A DNA stretch of 12,168 nucleotides from contig CABSIA010000090.1 in NCBI GenBank assembly GCA_902477645.1, forward strand, positions 1 to 12,168, read 5' to 3'. The notes under the pieces are model-generated. The model worked only from the letters and a program-made list of their open reading frames with translations, was not told the origin of the DNA and did no database searches. Both the position numbers and the translations under genes were made by a program. The stretch comes from an uncultured Prevotella sp. Lineage in GTDB: Bacteria; Bacteroidota; Bacteroidia; Bacteroidales; Bacteroidaceae. Below, piece after piece: positions 1-7,360 of this stretch (its first letter is position 1; every line of letters starts with the position of its first letter).

Positions 1-2
1 AG

Positions 3-1766
3 GCAGCAGACGGCACGGAGTTCGCATTTTCCGCAGACGGGAGCCGGCTTGACGCGCACATTCTCAGGGAAAACGGGACGGAGATTGTTGTGCCATACCA
101 GGCTTCGGTTATAGACAGCATCAGCTTTGCCAACGCTCTCGCCGACAACGAGAAGGGGCACAACAAATACCGTATGTTCACTCTTGCCATTCATACCGAG
201 AACGGGGCGGACATAACCGATAAGGAAATGTGGATTAATTGTCATTTCTCGCTCGACGGCAAAGGCGAATACTCCAACTACGCCGGCACAGGCCGCATAC
301 GCGGCAGAGGCAACTCCAGCTGGCTGCATTACGACAAAAAACCATACAAATTTAAACTTGACTCGAAAAGCAAATTGCTCGGACTTGACAAAGCCAAAAA
401 CTGGAATTTGCTCTCAAACTACCGTGACGTTACGGACATGATGAACGTCTTCGCATTCGAGACCGCCGGATGGATGGGCATGCCATACACAAACCACAAC
501 CGCTTCGTGGAGGTTTTTCTGAATGGCGACTACGTAGGCGTTTACCAGCTGACAGAGAAAATTGAGATTGGCAAAGGCAGAGTAGACATAGACCCGGTGG
601 GCGGAGTGCTGATGTCGTTCGACCTTGACGACGGGCCGTCGCTAAGCCCCGATGCGACAGACAATTTCTGGAGCGAGATCTATTCGCTGCCGATGTGCGT
701 AAAAGAGCCCGAAAACCTCAGCCCTGAGCAATTGGATTCTATAAAAACTGATTTTGCCCAGTTGGAAAAAGCAGTGCAGGAGCACGACTACAAATTGGTT
801 GACAGTCTGATGGACATCAAGTCGCTCATCTCGATTTTGCAGTTGCACGAATATCTATACAACGTGGAGATTGACGCGCCGCGAAGCCTGTATATGTTCA
901 AGGACAAGGACGGAAAATACACATTTGGCCCAGTGTGGGACTGGGATGCCGCTTATTGTTTTGACTGGGGGAACTGGACCGTCAACCACAGCTATTTCGG
1001 CTCGTATAAAAACCTTATCTACGGCACAGACCCAGTGCGGGGCACAGGGGCGTCGTATGGCATAAACTGCTTTTTCTTAGACATGTTCGGGTCTAAAGAT
1101 TTTGTCGGAGAATACAAGCAGACTTGGCAGCGGGTCAGCGACTCAATTTATGTCCGCAACTGGGAAGAGACCGAGAAATATGTCAACGAGATGCGCAAAG
1201 GGGCGTACAAGCGTGATACGGGGCGCTGGCCACTCGTCAACCCCAACAGCTGGAACCAACAATACGATGTTGAGGAAGAATTGGATAAAATGTCAGAATG
1301 GCTAAAAAACCGCAAAGACTATCTCGACAAGGTTATAGCTGCTTATCCGACTGACGGCGGGCCTGTTGCAGGCTCTCCTACGGTTGAGTATGGAGAAAAT
1401 ACAGTGAAAGTGAAAGTAAAAGCAGATTATGCCGCAGGCTACGGACAATCATACCGCATAGCTCTCGATGCCTCTAAAATAGAGACCATGCTCGGCGGAA
1501 CGCCAACATCGCTTCTGCCTCTCAACGCCGACGGCACAGTTGGCACAAACACGGCGGCAGGACTGTATGGCGCATGGTTCGACGACCAGGGCAACACCAA
1601 CTCCTGGGGCTTTGGGCATGTATATATTGAGAGCAACACACTCTATTCGTGGGCCTACGGCTGCCATCCCGACAACTGCTCGGCCGGCGACACACACACT
1701 GTAAAAATGCAGTATCAGAACGGCCGGCGAAACGTGACCGTAGAGGTGGTGTTTGACATCTTGTAG
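3..1766 (+). CDS. CotH-kinase-family protein, 5' end outside window
   Basis: The reading frame is open from the left edge (first full codon at base 3), so the gene starts upstream; the GTG at base 90 is an internal valine, not a start. 587 residues are visible. The CotH kinase-like fold is shown by RGRGNSSW followed by KKPYKFKLD and LLGL (bases about 300-390), then NWNLLSNYRD, then VEVFLNGDYVGVYQLTEKIE (about 508-567), and the WDWD motif within GPVWDWDAAY (about 930-960), which should hold metal-binding aspartates. CotH proteins are atypical protein kinases, best known from spore coats and as surface proteins. Bacteroidota do not sporulate, so a secreted or surface role is inferred. The last 130 or so residues (from about 1375) form a separate beta-rich domain with a GAWFDDQGNTNSWG segment; it resembles DUF4859, which I recall from Bacteroides proteins, but this is less sure. 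The signal peptide is not visible. Substrate unknown. Confidence 0.85.
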   Translation, partial: AADGTEFAFSADGSRLDAHILRENGTEIVVPYQASVIDSISFANALADNEKGHNKYRMFTLAIHTENGADITDKEMWINCHFSLDGKGEYSNYAGTGRIRGRGNSSWLHYDKKPYKFKLDSKSKLLGLDKAKNWNLLSNYRDVTDMMNVFAFETAGWMGMPYTNHNRFVEVFLNGDYVGVYQLTEKIEIGKGRVDIDPVGGVLMSFDLDDGPSLSPDATDNFWSEIYSLPMCVKEPENLSPEQLDSIKTDFAQLEKAVQEHDYKLVDSLMDIKSLISILQLHEYLYNVEIDAPRSLYMFKDKDGKYTFGPVWDWDAAYCFDWGNWTVNHSYFGSYKNLIYGTDPVRGTGASYGINCFFLDMFGSKDFVGEYKQTWQRVSDSIYVRNWEETEKYVNEMRKGAYKRDTGRWPLVNPNSWNQQYDVEEELDKMSEWLKNRKDYLDKVIAAYPTDGGPVAGSPTVEYGENTVKVKVKADYAAGYGQSYRIALDASKIETMLGGTPTSLLPLNADGTVGTNTAAGLYGAWFDDQGNTNSWGFGHVYIESNTLYSWAYGCHPDNCSAGDTHTVKMQYQNGRRNVTVEVVFDIL

Positions 1767-1820
1767 GAGCCGACATCAAGTTTTTTCATGCGACAGGCTG
1801 ATAATTCGGATTTTTTTCTT

Positions 1821-1828
1821 TATCTTTG
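1821..1828 (+). promoter_or_regulatory. Bacteroidetes-type -7 box for the metF operon
   Basis: TATCTTTG matches the TAnnTTTG -7 element of the Bacteroidetes primary sigma factor exactly. It sits 23 bases before the metF ATG, so the leader would be very short. The expected -33 TTTG is only weakly matched by GCTG at 1797-1800, with a 20-base spacer. It lies in the 85-base gap between the CotH gene and metF, where a promoter is needed. No rho-independent terminator for the CotH gene is evident there, only a T run at 1781-1786 without a stem. Confidence 0.5.
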
Positions 1829-1851
1829 CAGTTCAAATATGACAAAAAACA

Positions 1852-2811
1852 ATGAGCGTAAAGAAACTTATAAAAGAGGGTAACAGCAACAGCAAGAGAT
1901 TCTCGTTTGAAGTACTGCCGCCGCTGAAAGGCAACGGTACGGCAAACCTCTTCGCAACCATCGACAAACTGAAAGACTACGACCCGTTGTTTATAAACAT
2001 AACCACCCACCACAGCGAATACGTATATACCGAGCTTGAAAACGGACAATTTGAGCGCAAACGCGTCAGAAGGCGTCCGGGAACCGTGGCAATAGCCGCC
2101 GCCATACAGCAGAAATACGACATACCGGTAATTCCTCATGTAATCTGCAGTGGTGCCACCGTCGAGGATATCGAGTACGAGCTGATAGACTTGCAATTTC
2201 TCGGCATCAGCAATCTGCTGCTGCTAAGAGGCGACAAGGCCAAAGACGACAGGATGTTCACACCGACAAAGGGCGGACTGTCGCACACAACGGAGCTTAT
2301 AGAGCAGGTCAACAAGTTCAACAGCGGACTGTTTGCCGACGGCACGCCGATAAAACATCCCGGTACAAAATTTCACTACGGCGTAGCTGCCTATCCCGAG
2401 AAACACGAGGAGGCGCCAAACCTCGAAATGGATATGAAATATCTGAAAATGAAGCAGGATTTGGGAGCCGAATATGCAGTGACGCAATTGTTCTTCGACA
2501 ACAGGAAATATTTCAGCTTCGTAGAGAAAGCCCGTCAGACGGGCATAACAATTCCCATCATACCCGGCATAAAACCGTTTGCAAAACTGTCGCAGATAAC
2601 AATGGTGCCCAAAACTTTCCATTGCGACATGCCACAGGAGCTGGCTCAGGAAGCCGTGAAATGCAAAACCGACGAGGAGGCAATGGCGCTGGGCATAGAA
2701 TGGACAACAAACCAATGCCGTGAGCTATACGAGGCCGGCGTAGACGACATACACTTCTATACCGTATCGGCAGCCAATTCGGTGGCAGAGGTGGTAAAAA
2801 GACTTAAATAA
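1852..2811 (+). CDS. metF: 5,10-methylenetetrahydrofolate reductase (MetF)
   Basis: This cytosolic FAD enzyme reduces 5,10-methylene-THF to 5-methyl-THF, the methyl donor for methionine synthase. The 319-residue product has the length and motifs of bacterial MetF: RFSFEVLPP near the N-terminus, with Glu20 at the position of the catalytic glutamate; NITTHH around residue 50; IPHVICSG; LLLRGDKAKDD, whose Asp corresponds to the conserved folate/flavin-site aspartate; YGVAAYPEKHEEAPN; and TQLFFDN. The ATG at 1852 puts the conserved N-terminus in register and follows a good -7 box. The stop lies 12 bases before holB, so the two are probably cotranscribed, although methionine metabolism and clamp loading have no obvious functional link. 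No SAM or B12 riboswitch is seen upstream. Confidence 0.96.
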   Translation: MSVKKLIKEGNSNSKRFSFEVLPPLKGNGTANLFATIDKLKDYDPLFINITTHHSEYVYTELENGQFERKRVRRRPGTVAIAAAIQQKYDIPVIPHVICSGATVEDIEYELIDLQFLGISNLLLLRGDKAKDDRMFTPTKGGLSHTTELIEQVNKFNSGLFADGTPIKHPGTKFHYGVAAYPEKHEEAPNLEMDMKYLKMKQDLGAEYAVTQLFFDNRKYFSFVEKARQTGITIPIIPGIKPFAKLSQITMVPKTFHCDMPQELAQEAVKCKTDEEAMALGIEWTTNQCRELYEAGVDDIHFYTVSAANSVAEVVKRLK

Positions 2812-2823
2812 CACAAACAAAGC

Positions 2824-3945
2824 ATGGACTTCAACGACGTAATAGGACAACAAGACGCCAAAAACAGACTGATGCAGATGGCCAGGGAAAACAGAATTCC
2901 ACATGCCATAATGCTCTGCGGTCCTACGGGCTGCGGGAAAATGGCTGTGGCAATGGCTCTTGCCGCCACCCTGCTCAGGAAAGGAAAGGAAAACAACGCC
3001 AACACCGAAGCCATGCTGAGAAACTGGGGACACCCGGACCTGCACTTCACATACCCCGTCATAAAGCCAACCGGCACATCAAGCGACCATAAGATGGTCA
3101 GCGACGACTTTGCCGGCGAATGGCACAGCATGATAGCCCGAGGACCATATTTCTCCATTGAGCAATGGCTTGAGAATATGGGAGCACAAAACCAGCAGGC
3201 GATAATTTTCGAGGCTGAGAGCGACGCCATAACACACAACCTGAGCCTGAAGTCGAGTCAGGGCGGATGGAAAATCTGTCTCATCTGGCTGCCTGAGAGA
3301 ATGAACACAACCTGCGCGAACAAAATTCTGAAAATTCTCGAAGAGCCGCCTCAGATGACGCTTTTCATCATGGTCTGCGAGGAGCCGGAGAAACTTCTCG
3401 ACACCATAAGAAGCCGAGTGCAGAGAATAGACCTTAAACGAATTGCCGATGCTGACATTGAAAACGCTCTCATAACGCAAAGGGGAATAGACAGCGATAC
3501 GGCTCACCGCATTGCGAGAATAGCCAACGGAAGCTGGCTTAAAGCCCTGGAGCAACTGGATGCCGACAACGAGAACGGCGCAATGCTCGAAATGTTCAAA
3601 AACCTGATGCGCACCGCCTATATGCGAAACGTGAAAGGCATGAAGGCATGGTCGGAAAACATTGCAGCCACAGGCAGGGAGCGGCAGCTGAGAACACTCA
3701 CGTATTTCATGAAGATGATACGCGAGAATTTTGTCTACAACTTCCAGCTGCCACAGCTCAACTACATGTCGAGAGACGAAGAGGATTTTGCACGCAACTT
3801 CGCACGTTTCATCAACGAGGCAAACGTTGTGGAGATTACGGAACTTTTCCAACAGGCAAGGCGTGAGATTGCTCAAAATGCCAACGCAAAAATCGTATTC
3901 TTCGACATAGCGTTGAAAATGACGGTGTTGCTTATGAGAAAATGA
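2824..3945 (+). CDS. holB: DNA polymerase III clamp loader, delta-prime subunit
   Basis: The 373-residue product is a clamp-loader AAA+ subunit that helps load the beta clamp at replication forks. Visible motifs are VIGQQDAKNRL at the N-terminus; a Walker A-like GPTGCGKM at 33-40; the conserved HPDLHF at 70-75; a KICLIWLPERM strand (about 150-160) at the Walker B region; ANKILKILEEPP at 165-176; and RSRVQRI around 196-202, which corresponds to the SRC arginine-finger motif with Cys replaced by Val. The Walker A Thr/Ser is Met40, so ATP hydrolysis is unlikely, in keeping with a stator-like delta-prime role. The four-cysteine zinc module usually found just before HPD is absent (see findings). 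The C-terminal region (about 260-373) fits the oligomerisation collar. The ATG is 12 bases after metF. A DnaX (tau/gamma) identity is unlikely given the short length and degenerate Walker A. Confidence 0.92.
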   Translation: MDFNDVIGQQDAKNRLMQMARENRIPHAIMLCGPTGCGKMAVAMALAATLLRKGKENNANTEAMLRNWGHPDLHFTYPVIKPTGTSSDHKMVSDDFAGEWHSMIARGPYFSIEQWLENMGAQNQQAIIFEAESDAITHNLSLKSSQGGWKICLIWLPERMNTTCANKILKILEEPPQMTLFIMVCEEPEKLLDTIRSRVQRIDLKRIADADIENALITQRGIDSDTAHRIARIANGSWLKALEQLDADNENGAMLEMFKNLMRTAYMRNVKGMKAWSENIAATGRERQLRTLTYFMKMIRENFVYNFQLPQLNYMSRDEEDFARNFARFINEANVVEITELFQQARREIAQNANAKIVFFDIALKMTVLLMRK

Positions 3946-4009
3946 GCTGCCCCTCTTCAATAGGATGGTGAGAAATTACTCTGAGGGGTAAGAAAACATA
4001 AAACAAAAT

Positions 4010-4100
4010 AAATAATTAATAATTAACAACTAACAAATGCCACAACCACCAAATCATACGACTTTCCTCCCTCTTGGGTAGGGGTTGGGGGTGAGGCTGA
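4010..4100. repeat. Putative interspersed repeat: AT block plus C-rich motif
   Basis: This lies in the 164-base spacer between holB and ricT. The first part (about 4005-4037) is a low-complexity AT-rich block of TAAT/TTAA/AACAACTAACAA units. The second part (about 4063-4098) is a G-rich tract whose minus strand is C-rich and would translate as peptides such as PHPQPLPKRE or SPPTPTQEGG. I recall such peptides recurring in spurious small ORFs across many genomes, which points to a dispersed intergenic repeat. Only one copy is in the window, so repeat status is inferred from familiarity. Immediately before it, CCCCTC (3950-3955) and GAGGGG (3983-3988) could form a weak 6-bp stem with a 27-base loop and no T tract. 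Confidence 0.45.
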
Positions 4101-4109
4101 CAACAAATT

Positions 4110-5420
4110 ATGGATACAAACAACGAGAACAAAAATATGAGAATATGCTGCGGCGCCGACCGCGGACTGTGCCGTCGTGCCATTGGCAGACAGGACAAGC
4201 AGCTCAACACCTACGACTGGCTTGCCGATGTGCCGGGAAACACAGAGTCGACAGACCTTGTGGAAGTACAGTTCAAGAACACCCGAAAAGGATATTACCA
4301 CAACGTAAACGGACTGGATTTGAAGAAAGGCGACATTGTCGCTGTTGAGGCAAACCCTGGGCACGACATCGGAGTTGTGACTCTGACGGGAAGACTCGTG
4401 AAACTACAACTAAAGAAGGTAAATCTGAAATCGGCTGACGACATAAAGCGTGTTTACCGACTGGCAAAACAGGTGGACATGGATAAATATGCCGAGGCTA
4501 AAAGCCGTGAGCACGGAACCATGATACAGAGCCGGCAGATAGCAAAAGACCTCGGACTGCAGATGAAAATCGGCGACGTGGAATATCAGGGCGACGGAAA
4601 CAAAGCCATATTCTACTACATTGCCGACGAGCGGGTAGACTTCCGTCAGCTTATAAAAGTGCTTGCCGACACATTCCACGTAAGGATTGAGATGAAACAA
4701 ATCGGCGCACGCCAGGAAGCCGGTCGGATAGGCGGCACCGGACCTTGCGGACGGGAGCTGTGCTGTGCGACATGGATGAAAAATTTCGTCAGTGTAGGAA
4801 CAAACGCGGCAAGATTTCAGGATATGTCACTAAACCCACAAAAGCTCGCCGGCATGTGCGCCAAGCTGAAATGCTGTCTCAACTATGAGGTCGACAATTA
4901 TGTGGAGGCAGGCAGAAAAATGCCAAGCAGGGAAGTTATCCTGCAAACTCTCGACAGCGACTACTATCTTTTCAAAACTGACATTTTAGCAGGTTTGTGT
5001 ACATATTCTACCGACAAGAACATTGCCGCAAATCTTGAGACTATAACCGCAGAGAGAGCCAGACAGATTATAGAAATGAACAAACGTGGCGAAAAGCCCG
5101 AAAATCTCGACGAGGACGGAAAGACTGAAACAGAAAAGCCTATCGACCTGCTGGCAGACACCGATGTGAGCAGATTTGACAAAGCCAGGAAGAAAAAGAA
5201 GAAAAACAACCAGCAGAACCGCCAGAAACCATCGGGAGACAGACCGCAGAACGATGCTCCGCAGCAGCGCGGACAGAATAACCAGAGAGAGCCGCAACAG
5301 AACAACGGCGCTCAGCAAAGGCCACAACGAAAAGGACGCGGAAAATATAACGGCCCGAGAAACCACAGGCCTCAGGAACAGCAGCAACCAACACAGGAAA
5401 ACAAAAAACAACCAGAATAA
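4110..5420 (+). CDS. ricT: PSP1-domain protein, RicT (YaaT) family
   Basis: The 436-residue product carries a PSP1-type core (roughly residues 120-260) with the family's two cysteine clusters: GPCGRELCC (Cys213, 218, 219) and MCAKLKCCLNYE (Cys250, 255, 256). In Bacillus the RicT homologue acts with RicA and RicF in an Fe-S complex that influences RNase Y-dependent mRNA processing; the role in Bacteroidota is not settled. An additional N-terminal cysteine set (Cys13, 14, 21) precedes the conserved LNTYDWLADVP. The final 80 or so residues (from about 357) are a lysine-run followed by a Gln/Asn/Arg/Pro-rich tail, probably disordered. An in-frame TGA at 4098-4100 makes ATG 4110 the most upstream ATG start; ATG 4137 is an alternative that would still keep the N-terminal cysteines. 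gldH begins 6 bases downstream. No Shine-Dalgarno sequence is evident. Confidence 0.88.
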   Translation: MDTNNENKNMRICCGADRGLCRRAIGRQDKQLNTYDWLADVPGNTESTDLVEVQFKNTRKGYYHNVNGLDLKKGDIVAVEANPGHDIGVVTLTGRLVKLQLKKVNLKSADDIKRVYRLAKQVDMDKYAEAKSREHGTMIQSRQIAKDLGLQMKIGDVEYQGDGNKAIFYYIADERVDFRQLIKVLADTFHVRIEMKQIGARQEAGRIGGTGPCGRELCCATWMKNFVSVGTNAARFQDMSLNPQKLAGMCAKLKCCLNYEVDNYVEAGRKMPSREVILQTLDSDYYLFKTDILAGLCTYSTDKNIAANLETITAERARQIIEMNKRGEKPENLDEDGKTETEKPIDLLADTDVSRFDKARKKKKKNNQQNRQKPSGDRPQNDAPQQRGQNNQREPQQNNGAQQRPQRKGRGKYNGPRNHRPQEQQQPTQENKKQPE

Positions 5421-5426
5421 ACCGTT

Positions 5427-5891
5427 ATGAAGGGGAGAATAGCAGCATTTTTCCTTACACTGTTATCTTTAACCGCAGCCTGCAATGGCGACAAGGCATT
5501 CTGCAAATATGCCGACACCGCCATTGAGGGCTGGGAAAAGAATGACACTCTGACATTTGATGTAAGACCCTTAGCCGCTGCCGGAAACTATCAGCTAATA
5601 TTGGGGCTAAGAACCGGCAACTCATACCCTTTCAAAAGCGTGACCATGATAGCGGAGCAAACAGTTTTCCCCTCTAAAAAATCTTTTGCCGACACCATAG
5701 AATGCAAACTTTACGATGACAACGGAAAAATGCTCGGAAACGGCATCAGCAGCCATCAGTATTTGTTCAATGTTGCGAACCGAAGGTATAACAAAGGCGA
5801 CAGCATTCATATAGCCATACGCCACGACATGAAACGTGAGACTCTGACAGGTATTGGCAGCGTCGGGATAGAGCTAACCAGACAAAACTAA
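5427..5891 (+). CDS. gldH: GldH-family lipoprotein
   Basis: The 154-residue product begins with a short positively charged, then hydrophobic signal ending in a lipobox LTAAC, giving an acylated Cys19. The mature part has the features of GldH: a W-x-K-x-DTLTFDV segment (about 36-46), a LILGLRTGNSYPF segment (about 57-70), and a C-terminal HIAIRHDM strand. GldH was named from gliding motility in Flavobacterium, but homologues occur in non-gliding Bacteroidales, where the role is not established. Its location after holB and ricT supports the assignment, since I recall this neighbourhood in Bacteroidota. It is the last gene of the plus-strand operon, and its TAA overlaps the rodA stop codon on the other strand. 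Confidence 0.85.
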   Translation: MKGRIAAFFLTLLSLTAACNGDKAFCKYADTAIEGWEKNDTLTFDVRPLAAAGNYQLILGLRTGNSYPFKSVTMIAEQTVFPSKKSFADTIECKLYDDNGKMLGNGISSHQYLFNVANRRYNKGDSIHIAIRHDMKRETLTGIGSVGIELTRQN

Positions 5892-7360
5892 CTTCTTACC
5901 AAATTACGGCTGGCATCAATTCGCAAGAATATGAACAGCAACAGAGTGAAGCCCCACAGCGAGCTGCCGCCATAGCTGAAGAATGGCAACGGGATGCCAA
6001 TCACAGGGGTAAGCCCCAACACCATCCCCACATTTATGAACACATGGAACAGGAATATGCTGAGCACACAATACCCGTATATCCTGCCAAAGCCGAGAGG
6101 CTGACGCTCGGCAAGATGCACGAGCCGCAATATAAGTGCCAAAAACAAAAGCAGCACTCCCGCCGCACCGACAAAACCTTCCTCCTCGCCCACCGTGCAG
6201 AATATGAAGTCTGTATCCTGCTCCGGCACAAACTTCAGTTTCGTCTGTGTGCCATTGAGAAATCCCTTGCCCTGCAATCCTCCAGAGCCTATCGCAATCT
6301 CGCTCTGGTGGACATTATATCCTGCTCCAGCCAAATCGTCATCAAGTCCGAGCAACACATTAATACGTGTGCGCTGATGAGGCTCCATAACGTTGTTAAG
6401 AACGTAATCGGCTGAATAAAAGAAAGCTATTGAGCCGACAGCAAACAGCGTGATATAGAAATAGCTGCGCAATCGTGTGTACAGTCCGTTATAAACAAGC
6501 GCGCATATAACAACGGCCGATAGCGCAAGCTGTACCCAAACAATATCGAACGGAATAACGAATTTTGAGAACAACAGAAATATCACCGTTATCAACAACG
6601 GAAAAATCATCAGACGCATGGCCTTTGCCTTGTCATGGCAATACTCGAACACCATACCTGCCGAAAACAGCTGCACCATAAGCAACACGGCAAACTTTCC
6701 GACAGACGCGGGAGTGTCCCACAACATCACATCCTCATATTTTATGCCAATGACAAAATACAGAACCATGGCAACACCCGTAAAAAGTATGCTGCCGGGC
6801 ATTCCCTCACGGTAAAACATAAGGAAAAATGACAGGTAGACAAGGGCAGAGCCTGTTTCTTTTTGCGCAACGATGAAAAGCATCGGCACTATGACGATGG
6901 CAAGAGCCGCGGCAAAATGGCGCCATTTATGAATATCGAAGCCGTAGGTGCTCATAAACTTTGCCACGGCAAGAGCTGTGGCAAACTTCGCAAACTCAGC
7001 AGGCTGCACGTGTATAGGCCCAAGTACAAGCCACGAGCGTGAGCCCTTTATCTCGTGGGGATTGAAAATTGTGGCAAACAGCAACAGCAACAGCAGTCCA
7101 TAAATCACGTATGCAAACGTGTCGTAGAACCGGTCATCAAGCATCAGCAAAACGAAACCGAGAATAACCGACGTTCCCATCCACACTATCTGCATGCCAG
7201 AACGTGTGGAGAGACTGAAAATATCGGTATCGCCGTATGTATAGCTTGCACCGCACACACTTATCCATCCGAAAACGAGAAGCGATATGTAGATGGCGAC
7301 AGTCCACCAGTCAAGGCTCGCCAACAAGCCAGTGTTTCTATGATCAGTTCCTTGCACCAT
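5888..7360 (-). CDS. rodA: Rod-shape glycan polymerase RodA (SEDS family)
   Basis: This multi-pass inner-membrane peptidoglycan glycosyltransferase works with PBP2 in lateral wall synthesis. The SEDS signature is clear in the C-terminal half: QSEIAIGSGGLQGKGFLNGT followed by KFVPEQDTDFIF and GEEEGFVG. Asp384 in TDFIF corresponds to the catalytic aspartate of the family. GLTPVIGIPLPFFSYGGSS near the end is the other conserved SEDS loop. At 490 residues it is longer than E. coli RodA (about 370), with extra membrane segments in the middle. I chose the ATG at 7360, which overlaps mrdA by 17 bases and follows a purine-rich stretch (AGAAAAGAAGAA); the longer frame begins at a GTG (7393) and adds 11 charged residues of unlikely value. 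The overlap suggests translational coupling to mrdA. Confidence 0.95.
   Translation of the reverse strand: MVQGTDHRNTGLLASLDWWTVAIYISLLVFGWISVCGASYTYGDTDIFSLSTRSGMQIVWMGTSVILGFVLLMLDDRFYDTFAYVIYGLLLLLLFATIFNPHEIKGSRSWLVLGPIHVQPAEFAKFATALAVAKFMSTYGFDIHKWRHFAAALAIVIVPMLFIVAQKETGSALVYLSFFLMFYREGMPGSILFTGVAMVLYFVIGIKYEDVMLWDTPASVGKFAVLLMVQLFSAGMVFEYCHDKAKAMRLMIFPLLITVIFLLFSKFVIPFDIVWVQLALSAVVICALVYNGLYTRLRSYFYITLFAVGSIAFFYSADYVLNNVMEPHQRTRINVLLGLDDDLAGAGYNVHQSEIAIGSGGLQGKGFLNGTQTKLKFVPEQDTDFIFCTVGEEEGFVGAAGVLLLFLALILRLVHLAERQPLGFGRIYGYCVLSIFLFHVFINVGMVLGLTPVIGIPLPFFSYGGSSLWGFTLLLFIFLRIDASRNLVRS

Noticed and set aside
3079..3960. A 293-codon open frame on the minus strand opposite holB.
   Set aside because: holB has convincing AAA+ motifs; the opposite frame has no family features and arises from codon bias.
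3950..3988. CCCCTC/GAGGGG inverted repeat after holB as a terminator.
   Set aside because: The stem is only 6 bp with a 27-base loop and no T tract follows, so it is not convincing as a terminator.
4023..4364. Minus-strand small ORFs over the holB-ricT spacer containing PHPQPLPKRE or SPPTPTQEGG.
   Set aside because: These are translations of the probable repeat running antisense into ricT, not genes.
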